From Salsipaludibacter sp038233055 (GTDB lineage Bacteria; Actinomycetota; Nitriliruptoria; Nitriliruptorales; Nitriliruptoraceae), in assembly GCA_038233055.1 (NCBI GenBank), contig JBBSMS010000175.1, positions 1 to 6,333 on the forward strand: 6,333 nucleotides of DNA. Reading direction: 5' to 3'. The position numbers and the translations under genes are program-made. This document shows, in pieces, positions 1-5,181 of the stretch. Position 1 is the stretch's first letter. Each line of letters opens with the position of its first letter. Below the pieces are notes generated by a model. That model saw only the letters and a list, made by a program, of their open reading frames with translations, made no database searches and had not been told where the DNA came from.

Positions 1-483
1 CCCGACCCATGCCACGCGGTCGGACTCGCCCGCGGCGGGCGCGAACGGCTGGCACGGGTCCGCCAGCAGCAGCCAGCGGGTGTCGAGGTGGGTGTGGCCG
101 CGGCCACCGTCGTGCACGTGGACGTGGACCAGCCGTGGCCCCTCCGCCGGATGGCTGACGTCCAGACCGGTCTCCTCGCGGGCCTCGCGCAGGGCGCCGT
201 CCTGGGCAGTCTCGCCGGGGTCGACATGGCCGCCGGGCTGAAGCCACCGCCGGAGGCGCTTGTGGAGGTGCAGCACGGTTCGATCGTCCGGACCGACGCG
301 GGGCAACACGATCGCCGAACCCGTGACGTGCACCGGACCATCTTCCTCCGAGAACGGGTCGGCGAGGTCGACCAGGGCGGCGCGGACCCGGACGAGGTGG
401 GCCGCCTCCACGGCATCGCCGGGCCGGTGCTGGGCCAACCGGCGGGCGAGGTCGACCGTGCGGGGGAGTGGGGCCACGGTCAT
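1..483 (-). CDS. NUDIX hydrolase, 3' end beyond left edge (161 codons seen)
   Basis: Probable pyrophosphohydrolase acting on a nucleoside-diphosphate-linked substrate; the substrate cannot be told from sequence. The Nudix box is complete and matches GX5EX7REUXEEXGU exactly: G85, E91, R99-E100, E103-E104, G106, L107. The R-E-x-x-E-E residues of the box bind the catalytic divalent metal. Ahead of it lie an N-terminal helical segment (about residues 8-45), the strand V51-L60 (HVTGSAIVL) and the block WLQPGGH (80-86). That arrangement is typical of a common actinobacterial NUDIX subfamily. The ATG at 483 lies 16 nt after the hemQ stop, so translation is probably coupled to hemQ; no clear Shine-Dalgarno is visible. 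The frame is open to base 1, so the C-terminus is missing. The family is sure; the role is not, although housekeeping removal of damaged nucleotides is one possibility. Confidence 0.9.
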   Translation of the reverse strand, partial: MTVAPLPRTVDLARRLAQHRPGDAVEAAHLVRVRAALVDLADPFSEEDGPVHVTGSAIVLPRVGPDDRTVLHLHKRLRRWLQPGGHVDPGETAQDGALREAREETGLDVSHPAEGPRLVHVHVHDGGRGHTHLDTRWLLLADPCQPFAPAAGESDRVAWVG

Positions 484-499
484 CGGGCGACGCCCATGG

Positions 500-1285
500 T
501 CAGTGGTCCCAGCCCAACAGCGCCATCGCGTCGTCGGGTTCGGCCCGCACACCCACGACGAACGGCCCGAATTCGGCGTAGCGCACCGACGCCTCGTCGT
601 ACCGCAGTCGGTAGACGATCTCCTTGAGGTCGGCGACATCGTGCGCCAACAGCGTCACGCCGAACTCCCAGTCGTCCAATCCAGTGGACCCGGACACCAA
701 CTGCAGCACTCGCCCGGTGAAGGCCCGACCCGAGCGACCGTGTTCGCCCATCAGGCGCTTGCGCTCGTCGTAGTCCAGCGCGTACCAGTTGTCGGCGCCC
801 TCGCGCCGGTGGGTCATCGGGTAGAAGCACATCGTCTCCCACCGCGGCAGGTCGGGGTGCAACTTGGCGTTGGTGTAGGTCTGCATGCGCTGGTCGAACT
901 CCTCGACGCGGCGATCGAGGTCGTCGCCGGTCACACCCTTTGCCGTCATCTGGTCGCGGTACTGCTCGGGCGTCGTGGTGTACTCCGACCCCTCGGTCAG
1001 CGACAGGTACGACCAGTCCAGGTCGAACGCCGCGCTGGCTGCGGCCATGATGGTCGTCTGGGCGGCCCGCAGCCGCACCAGATCCGCGTCCAGCAGTATG
1101 ACCACCAGGTCTGCCTTGTGGCCCATCCCGGCGAACACGTGCGCCTGGACCTCGCCGCCCACCTTCTCCAGGGCCGCGGCGACGTCGCGACCGGCATCGG
1201 GTGCCGCGGCCACGGCACCCGGACGCATCGTCAGGAACAGGTGCAGGACACCCCAGCCCTCGCCGGGGACGACGGGTTCGATCAC
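500..1285 (-). CDS. hemQ: HemQ/ChdC, coproheme decarboxylase (chlorite dismutase superfamily), 261 aa
   Basis: Catalyses the final step of coproporphyrin-dependent heme b synthesis: peroxide-driven oxidative decarboxylation of two propionates of iron-coproporphyrin III, in the cytoplasm. By alignment from memory to the Geobacillus/Listeria/Thermus enzymes, the proximal heme ligand is H182 in EHGRSGR. The radical-forming catalytic tyrosine is Y155 in CFYPM, and the conserved tryptophan is W167 in DNWY. Q195 stands where true chlorite dismutases have the distal arginine, which argues against chlorite dismutase activity. The lysine usual four residues after the catalytic tyrosine is replaced by H159, and H143 (KLHPDLP) is a second candidate active-site histidine. 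Length fits the Firmicute-type family (about 250 aa). The GTG start at 1285 has GGAG 7 nt upstream, and homology begins immediately after it (GWGVLHLF). The frame is open further upstream to 2005, but that part is low-complexity Arg/Gly/Pro lying over the GNAT gene and is not coding. Ferrochelatase and coproporphyrinogen oxidase genes are not in the window. Confidence 0.93.
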   Translation of the reverse strand: MIEPVVPGEGWGVLHLFLTMRPGAVAAAPDAGRDVAAALEKVGGEVQAHVFAGMGHKADLVVILLDADLVRLRAAQTTIMAAASAAFDLDWSYLSLTEGSEYTTTPEQYRDQMTAKGVTGDDLDRRVEEFDQRMQTYTNAKLHPDLPRWETMCFYPMTHRREGADNWYALDYDERKRLMGEHGRSGRAFTGRVLQLVSGSTGLDDWEFGVTLLAHDVADLKEIVYRLRYDEASVRYAEFGPFVVGVRAEPDDAMALLGWDH

Positions 1286-1292
1286 GACGGTG

Positions 1293-1296
1293 CTCC
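1293..1296 (-). promoter_or_regulatory. Shine-Dalgarno GGAG of hemQ, decides the start
   Basis: On the minus strand GGAG is followed by a 7-nt spacer (CACCGTC) and then GTG at 1285. No other GTG or ATG lies in frame between the GNAT stop and the first conserved HemQ residues, so this site fixes the 261-aa form. Confidence 0.75.
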
Positions 1297-1335
1297 GGAG
1301 GTCGATGGCGACGGTGCGGCCGGTTGCGCGGCACT

Positions 1336-1353
1336 GCCAAGGTACGCCTTGGC
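1336..1353. repeat. 18-bp perfect inverted repeat upstream of hemQ
   Basis: GCCAAGG-TACG-CCTTGGC has 7-bp arms and a 4-nt centre. It lies in the 98-nt gap between the GNAT stop and the hemQ start, 50 nt before the GTG. On the minus strand the sequence TACCTT (1344-1339) inside it fits the actinobacterial -10 pattern TANNNT, but no good -35 stands 16-19 nt upstream. It could be an operator over a weak hemQ promoter or a small mRNA hairpin between the two cistrons. No T-run follows, so a classical intrinsic terminator is unlikely. It is not an IdeR/DtxR-type box by eye. Confidence 0.55.
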
Positions 1354-1383
1354 CCGTCGACCGCCCACGCCGGTGACCGGGAC

Positions 1384-1902
1384 TCAGTCGCGCGGTGCAG
1401 CGTGGGACGGCAGGTCCAGGCGCATGACGTGGTGAGGCCCCGACGGCTGCAGGTCGAAGGCGTCCGACACCACCCGCCACCCGTTCGCCCGGTAGAAGCC
1501 CACCGCCGCCTCGCGGGCGTTGCACCACACCACCCGACCCCCGTGGTCCAGGACGTGGCCGAGGCAGCGCGTGAGCAGCCGGGCCCCCACGCCCTGGCCG
1601 CGATGGCCGGGCTCGACCGCCATCCCACGCAGTCGCCACGCCGATCCCGACGGCGGCGGCTCGGCGAGTTCCGGTCGGTCGGGCACGCCCTCGGCCAGCA
1701 CGGTCGCGACCCCGGCGACGCGTTCGCCGTACAGGGCGGCGAAGTGGCCGGTGCCTGGGGAACCGTCGCCCGGGTAGGCCGACGCGAGCGGGCTCATCCC
1801 CGGCCGCAACACGGTCACACGCAAGGGTCGCACGGCGTCCGCCCCCACCCGATGGATGGTGACGTCGTCCAGCCCCGCCGGCCGGCTCACGGGGCGTGCC
1901 AC
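1384..1902 (-). CDS. GNAT family N-acetyltransferase, 172 aa
   Basis: Acetyl-CoA-dependent N-acetyltransferase with unknown acceptor. The acetyl-CoA-binding motif A is clear: strand LRGMAVEP (91-98), then R101-G-Q-G104-V-G106 followed by the helix ARLLTRCL. Motif B is also clear: N128-A-R, then AVGFYRANGW (133-142), the usual 'lone N, then FYRxxGF/W' ending. The segment around 62-70 (VAGVATVLA) fits the beta-hairpin that precedes motif A. Start is GTG at 1902; the upstream Shine-Dalgarno is weak, and GTG at 1890 (residue 5) is an alternative. It sits 54 nt after aconitase and 98 nt before hemQ on the same strand, so it may be cotranscribed with both. The context does not name a substrate: single-domain GNATs of this sort act on small amines, antibiotics or protein N-termini. 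Confidence 0.87.
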   Translation of the reverse strand: MARPVSRPAGLDDVTIHRVGADAVRPLRVTVLRPGMSPLASAYPGDGSPGTGHFAALYGERVAGVATVLAEGVPDRPELAEPPPSGSAWRLRGMAVEPGHRGQGVGARLLTRCLGHVLDHGGRVVWCNAREAAVGFYRANGWRVVSDAFDLQPSGPHHVMRLDLPSHAAPRD

Positions 1903-1956
1903 GGACCGTCCGCGGGCACGCCGATCGCGTGTCCGCAGGGGTGGGCGCCAGTCGGC

Positions 1957-4233
1957 TCAGCCACGTGAGCGGATGACGTTCAGGGCGCTGCCAGCCCGGA
2001 ACCATTCGACCTGCTCGTCCGAGAAGGTATGCGTGACCGGGAACGACTCGGTGCTGCCGTCGTCGTGGGTCAACTCGACCGTGACGGCCGAGCCGGGTGC
2101 GAGGTCGGCCAGGCCGGTGATCGCCATCCGGTCGCGCGGCCGGACCTTCTCCCAGTCCGCGGGGTCGGCGAAGGTCAGGGGGAGGATGCCCTGCTTCTTG
2201 AGGTTGGTCTCGTGGATGCGGGCGAAACTGCGCACGACGATCGCCCGGACGCCGCGGTAGCGCGGCTCCATGGCGGCGTGCTCACGCGACGAACCCTCGC
2301 CGAAGTTCTCGTCGCCGAAGACCACCGAGTCCACGCCGGCCTCGCCCCAGCGCTGCGCCAGGTCCGGCAACGCCAGTTCCGCACCGTCACCGACCACGTC
2401 GATACCGGTGCTGGCCCCGGTGAGGTTGTTGTTCGCGGACAGGTAGAGGTTGCCGCAGATGTTCTGCAGATGGCCGCGGTAGCGCAGCCACGGACCGGCC
2501 ATGGAGATGTGGTCGGTCGTGGTCTTGCCCTCGGACTTGAGCAGGATCGGCAGCTCGTGGAAGTCCTCGCCGTCCCAGGCGGGGAACGGCTCCAGGCGCT
2601 GAAGGCGCTCGGAATCCTCGGCGATCACGACGTCCACGTGGTCACCCTCGGTGCGGGCGACGAAACCTTCGGCCCCCCGGCTGAACCCTCCGTCGGGCAG
2701 TTCCTCACCCATCGGCTCGGGCAGCTTCACCTCGGTGCCGTCGGCGGCGGTCAGGGTGTCGACCTTGGGGTCGAAGTCCAGTCGCCCGGCCAGCGCCATC
2801 GCGATCACCGTCTCGGGTGACCCGATGAAGGCCAGCGTCTGGGCATTGCCGTCGTTGCGCTTGGGGAAGTTGCGGTTGAACGACGTCACGATCGAGTTGA
2901 CGTCGCCCTGCTCGATGTCGTCGCGCTGCCACTGCCCGATGCAGGGCCCGCAGGCGTTGGCCAGCACGGTCGCGCCCATGTCCTCGAGGTCGCCAAGCAG
3001 CCCGTCGCGTTCGATGGTGGCGCGGACCTGCTCGGAGCCCGGGGTGACCAGCAGTTCGACCTTGGACGCGATGCCGTGGTCGGTGGCGAAGCGGGCGATG
3101 GACGCCGCGCGGGAGATGTCCTCGTAGGAGGAGTTCGTGCAGGAACCGACCAGGGCAGCGGACAGCTCCAGCGGCCAGCCGTTCGCCTCGGCCTCGGGAC
3201 CGATGTCGGACACCTCGCGGGCGAGGTCGGGCGTGTGCGGCCCGACAAGGTGCGGCGACAGCGTGTCGAGGTCGATCTCGATGACCTGGTCGTAGTAGTC
3301 GTGCGGGTTGGCCATCACCTCGTCGTCGGGGCGCAGGAACGCGGCGTGGGAGTTGGCCAGGTCGGCCAGTTCCTCGCGTTCGGTGGCCTTGAGGTAGCGC
3401 GCCATCGACGGGTCGTAGGCGAACAGCGACGTGGTGGCGCCGATCTCGGCCCCCATGTTGCAGATCGTGCCCTTGCCGGTGGCCGAGATGGACTCCGCAC
3501 CCGGGCCGAAGTACTCCACGATCGCGCCCGTGCCGCCCTTGACGGTGAGGATCTCGGCGACCTTGAGGATGATGTCCTTGGGTGCGCTCCAGCCTGACAG
3601 CGTGCCGGTGAGCTTCACCCCGATCAGCCGCGGTACGCGCAGGTTCCACGGCATGCCGACCATGACGTCGACCGCGTCGGCGCCACCCACGCCGATCGCG
3701 ACCATGCCCAGCCCACCGGCGTTGGGGGTGTGGGAGTCGGTCCCGATCATCATCCCACCCGGGAAGGCGTAGTTTTCGAGCACGACCTGGTGGATGATGC
3801 CCGAACCCGGCTTCCAGAAGCCCAGCCCGTAGCGCTGGCCCGCCGACTTCAGGAACTCGTAGACCTCGCGGTTGCGTTCGTTGGCGATCCGCAGGTCGGC
3901 GTCGGCGCCCTGGTGGGCCCGGATGAGGTGGTCGGCGTGGATGGTCGTGGGCACCGCGGCCTCGTCCCTGTCCGCCAGCATGAACTGCAGCACCGCCATC
4001 TGTGCGGTGGCGTCCTGCATGGCGACACGGTCGGGCCGATAGTCGGTGTAGTCGACCCCACGATCGAGGCCACCCTCCTGTGGGTCGTCGAGGTGGGCGA
4101 ACAGCACCTTCTCGGCGAACGTCAGCGCTCGGCCGTGGCGTTCACGGGCCAGCGGCGTCAGGTGCTCGAAGCGCTCGTAGGCCGCGCGGACCAGCGATGT
4201 CGGGGTGGCGGCGGCGGGGTGGCGGTCGGACAT
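1957..4233 (-). CDS. acn: Aconitate hydratase, mitochondrial (compact) type, 758 aa
   Basis: TCA-cycle enzyme interconverting citrate and isocitrate through cis-aconitate with a 4Fe-4S cluster, cytoplasmic. The sequence is recognisably that of the mitochondrial aconitase family (mature form about 754 aa), not the 890-930 aa AcnA/IRP type. Cluster ligands are C365 (GSCTNSS) and C428/C431 (ACGPCIG). Substrate and catalytic residues match mitochondrial positions by count: Q73, D101-H102, H148, D166-S167-H168, R454, R459, R586, S648 (the catalytic serine position in GEGSSREHAA) and R650. Domains 1-3 span about residues 1-505, a linker about 505-555, and the swivelling domain 4 about 555-758, ending in HTF...EQVEWFRAGSALN. 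All key residues are present, so it should be active. The ATG at 4233 has AAGGA 7 nt upstream. It is transcribed from its own promoter after the SatD-like gene and may read on into GNAT and hemQ. Confidence 0.97.
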   Translation of the reverse strand: MSDRHPAAATPTSLVRAAYERFEHLTPLARERHGRALTFAEKVLFAHLDDPQEGGLDRGVDYTDYRPDRVAMQDATAQMAVLQFMLADRDEAAVPTTIHADHLIRAHQGADADLRIANERNREVYEFLKSAGQRYGLGFWKPGSGIIHQVVLENYAFPGGMMIGTDSHTPNAGGLGMVAIGVGGADAVDVMVGMPWNLRVPRLIGVKLTGTLSGWSAPKDIILKVAEILTVKGGTGAIVEYFGPGAESISATGKGTICNMGAEIGATTSLFAYDPSMARYLKATEREELADLANSHAAFLRPDDEVMANPHDYYDQVIEIDLDTLSPHLVGPHTPDLAREVSDIGPEAEANGWPLELSAALVGSCTNSSYEDISRAASIARFATDHGIASKVELLVTPGSEQVRATIERDGLLGDLEDMGATVLANACGPCIGQWQRDDIEQGDVNSIVTSFNRNFPKRNDGNAQTLAFIGSPETVIAMALAGRLDFDPKVDTLTAADGTEVKLPEPMGEELPDGGFSRGAEGFVARTEGDHVDVVIAEDSERLQRLEPFPAWDGEDFHELPILLKSEGKTTTDHISMAGPWLRYRGHLQNICGNLYLSANNNLTGASTGIDVVGDGAELALPDLAQRWGEAGVDSVVFGDENFGEGSSREHAAMEPRYRGVRAIVVRSFARIHETNLKKQGILPLTFADPADWEKVRPRDRMAITGLADLAPGSAVTVELTHDDGSTESFPVTHTFSDEQVEWFRAGSALNVIRSRG

Positions 4234-4240
4234 GCCGTGG

Positions 4241-4245
4241 TCCTT
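4241..4245 (-). promoter_or_regulatory. Shine-Dalgarno AAGGA of acn
   Basis: On the minus strand AAGGA is followed by 7 nt (CCACGGC) and ATG at 4233. It confirms this start, which also matches the N-terminus expected from mature mitochondrial aconitases. Confidence 0.75.
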
Positions 4246-4285
4246 GTCGGGGCGGGAGCGGACGTGCCGTGGTGGGCGAAGGCGA

Positions 4286-4315
4286 ACACTAGCAGATAAC
4301 CCATGCTGTTATCAA
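4286..4315 (-). promoter_or_regulatory. Sigma-70/SigA-type promoter of acn, extended -10
   Basis: Minus strand: -35 TTGATA (4315-4310, five of six consensus bases), 18-nt spacer, -10 TAGTGT (4291-4286, fits TANNNT) preceded by TGC, which makes an extended -10 (TGN). It lies 12 nt downstream of the SatD-like stop, in a locally AT-richer stretch that stands out from the surrounding GC-rich DNA. Expected transcription start is about 4279, giving a leader of roughly 45 nt. An inverted repeat fills the spacer and overlaps the -35, which suggests repression by steric block. Confidence 0.7.
4295..4313. promoter_or_regulatory. Candidate operator GATAAC-N7-GTTATC within acn promoter
   Basis: GATAACCCATGCTGTTATC has perfect 6-bp arms (4295-4300 and 4308-4313) spaced by 7 nt. 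The centre-to-centre distance of the arms is 13 bp; a dimeric helix-turn-helix repressor could bind such a site. It lies between -35 and -10 and shares four bases with the -35. It differs from the AcnR operator of Corynebacterium as I remember it. The binding protein is unknown; the adjacent SatD-like HTH protein is a candidate by position only. Confidence 0.5.
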
Positions 4316-4326
4316 CCAGCAACCCG

Positions 4327-4974
4327 TCAGGTGTCGTCACCGACCAGGACACGGAGGGCGCGGGTGATGGCCAGCGCGCCGCGGTCGCGGACGCGGCGGG
4401 CGATGGCGGGCTGGGTGACACCCAGGTCGTCGGCGATGTCGACCTGGCGTTCCGAGTCGAGCAGCCCCAGCAGGGCCCGGCGGTCGCGGGCGTCCATCCG
4501 TTCCAGCAGTTGGTCCTGCAGCACCAGGTAGGCGTTGACCAACGGCGCCCGCTCCGCGTCGGCGGCCACCACCGTGCGCAGGCTCGGTGGCCACTTGGGT
4601 CGTGCCGGCAGGTCCTCGGCCTGGCGGCGTGCCTCAGTCGCCCGGTCCCAGGTCGAGCCGGTGGCGGGGTCGTCGCGGCTGACCTCGCCGTCGGCCAGCC
4701 CGACCCGCACGTCGACCGGTTCGTCCTCGGAGTCGATCGTGGCAAGCACCAGGTCGTCGGTCACGATCCGCAGACGGACCGCCGCCATCAGCACCTCGGC
4801 GAGCGTGTCGAACGCGCCCGCGAACTGGTCGTCGTCGACCCGATGCAGCGGCACGGGCGGAGACATCGCGTCGTTGACGGCCGCCAGGCAGTGGTCCAGG
4901 CCGGCCAGCAGTGCATCGTGGTCCACGAACCTTCGCGATGTCACCACGTCGCCGGCGACCACCCAACCCTCCAT
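4327..4974 (-). CDS. SatD family protein with C-terminal helix-turn-helix, 215 aa
   Basis: Resembles the SatD family, named from the Streptococcus mutans sat operon (secretion and acid tolerance); its molecular function is not established as far as I know. Visible blocks: WVVAGDVVTSRRF (4-16, the family's GDxxxSR signature); DDDQFAGAF (47-55, where relatives have GDEFQG); VDVRVGLADGEV (88-98, compare R-GIG-GEI); and a possible counterpart of the later DG-A block around 107-116. The C-terminus is a predicted HTH: RQVDIADDLGVTQPAIARRV (176-195), with the turn at LGVTQ. These N-terminal blocks are ordered like those of class III nucleotide cyclases, but the metal-binding acidic pair is not clearly intact. 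The ATG at 4974 has GGGAG 7 nt upstream. The frame is open to 5130, but that extension has no family match. No membrane segment or signal peptide is seen. It lies directly upstream of acn, and a regulatory role there is inference. Confidence 0.75.
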   Translation of the reverse strand: MEGWVVAGDVVTSRRFVDHDALLAGLDHCLAAVNDAMSPPVPLHRVDDDQFAGAFDTLAEVLMAAVRLRIVTDDLVLATIDSEDEPVDVRVGLADGEVSRDDPATGSTWDRATEARRQAEDLPARPKWPPSLRTVVAADAERAPLVNAYLVLQDQLLERMDARDRRALLGLLDSERQVDIADDLGVTQPAIARRVRDRGALAITRALRVLVGDDT

Positions 4975-4981
4975 CGCGCAG

Positions 4982-4986
4982 CTCCC
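4982..4986 (-). promoter_or_regulatory. Shine-Dalgarno GGGAG of the SatD-like gene, decides the start
   Basis: GGGAG is followed by a 7-nt spacer (CTGCGCG) and ATG at 4974 on the minus strand. It supports the 215-aa form over a 267-aa form starting at 5130, whose extra residues would run through the divergent control region. Confidence 0.65.
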
Positions 4987-4996
4987 GGTCGATTGC

Positions 4997-5013
4997 GTCA
5001 CCGAACGGTAACA
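4997..5013 (-). promoter_or_regulatory. Possible promoter -10 of the SatD-like gene with overlapping dyad
   Basis: On the minus strand TGT-TACCGT (5013-5005) matches an extended -10 (TGN TANNNT), about 31 nt before the ATG; no consensus -35 is present. The same bases are part of the inverted repeat GTCACCG-AA-CGGTAAC (4997-5012, one mismatch in 7-bp arms). A dyad on top of a -10 suggests repression or autoregulation, but neither element is strong. Confidence 0.35.
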
Positions 5014-5039
5014 CCCGCCCCCGACGACGGTTCGCGCCC

Positions 5040-5102
5040 CCTTCCGACCGCCCCCGGACGTCGTCCGAGCTGCGCAGGGACGAGATCCGGACGGTCGGAA
5101 GG
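5040..5102 (+). repeat. Long-range 11-bp inverted repeat in the msrA leader
   Basis: CCTTCCGACCG (5040-5050) is perfectly complementary to CGGTCGGAAGG (5092-5102), with 41 nt between. Inside lies the further dyad CGGACG-T-CGTCCG (5055-5067). The right arm includes the first four bases of AAGGAG (5099-5104), the best Shine-Dalgarno-like sequence in the region. If this stretch is transcribed, the stem would cover that site. It could instead be a pair of DNA half-sites. No convincing msrA -35/-10 was found, so the msrA transcription start is unknown. Confidence 0.4.
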
Positions 5103-5115
5103 AGACCGCGGCACC

Positions 5116-5181
5116 ATGCGTTGTGACCACGAGCCGACCCCGAGGACCACATGTTCAACCTCCGACGCGCCCCGAAGATGA
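5116..5181 (+). CDS. Possible 21-aa leader peptide overlapping the start of msrA
   Basis: ATG at 5116 opens a 21-codon frame (MRCDHEPTPRTTCSTSDAPRR) ending in TGA at 5179-5181. AAGGAG lies 11 nt upstream, longer spacing than ideal. The ORF overlaps msrA in another frame for its last 31 nt, and its stop overlaps an in-frame ATG of msrA (Met10) as ATGA. The peptide has two cysteines and matches nothing I recognise. It may be a translated leader that couples to msrA, or chance: a 21-codon frame is not significant in GC-rich DNA. Confidence 0.25.
   Translation: MRCDHEPTPRTTCSTSDAPRR

Noticed and set aside
500..1285. True chlorite dismutase
   Set aside because: The distal arginine position holds Q195. 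The sequence follows HemQ/ChdC of heme synthesis, and no perchlorate reduction genes are near.
260..1435. Long plus-strand open frame of 391 codons opposite NUDIX, hemQ and part of the GNAT gene
   Set aside because: It is an antisense frame of GC-rich genes with biased composition and no recognisable domain, while three well-supported genes occupy the other strand.
1916..1935. Hairpin between acn and the GNAT gene (CACGC/GCGTG around GATCG-like centre) as a terminator
   Set aside because: Only five contiguous pairs, no T-run, and such short GC dyads are expected by chance here.
1286..2005. N-terminal extension of HemQ: the minus-strand frame stays open to 2005, giving a 501-aa product
   Set aside because: The extra residues are Arg/Gly/Pro-rich, have no family match, and lie over the GNAT gene in another frame. 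GTG 1285 has a good Shine-Dalgarno and abuts the conserved HemQ start.
4295..4313. AcnR or IdeR/DtxR binding site at the acn promoter
   Set aside because: The arms GATAAC/GTTATC do not match the recalled consensus of either regulator, so only an unassigned operator is claimed.
4303..5181. Plus-strand open frame of 292 codons opposite the SatD-like gene
   Set aside because: Antisense shadow of a gene with family motifs and its own ribosome site. Only its last 21 codons were kept, as a weak leader-peptide candidate.
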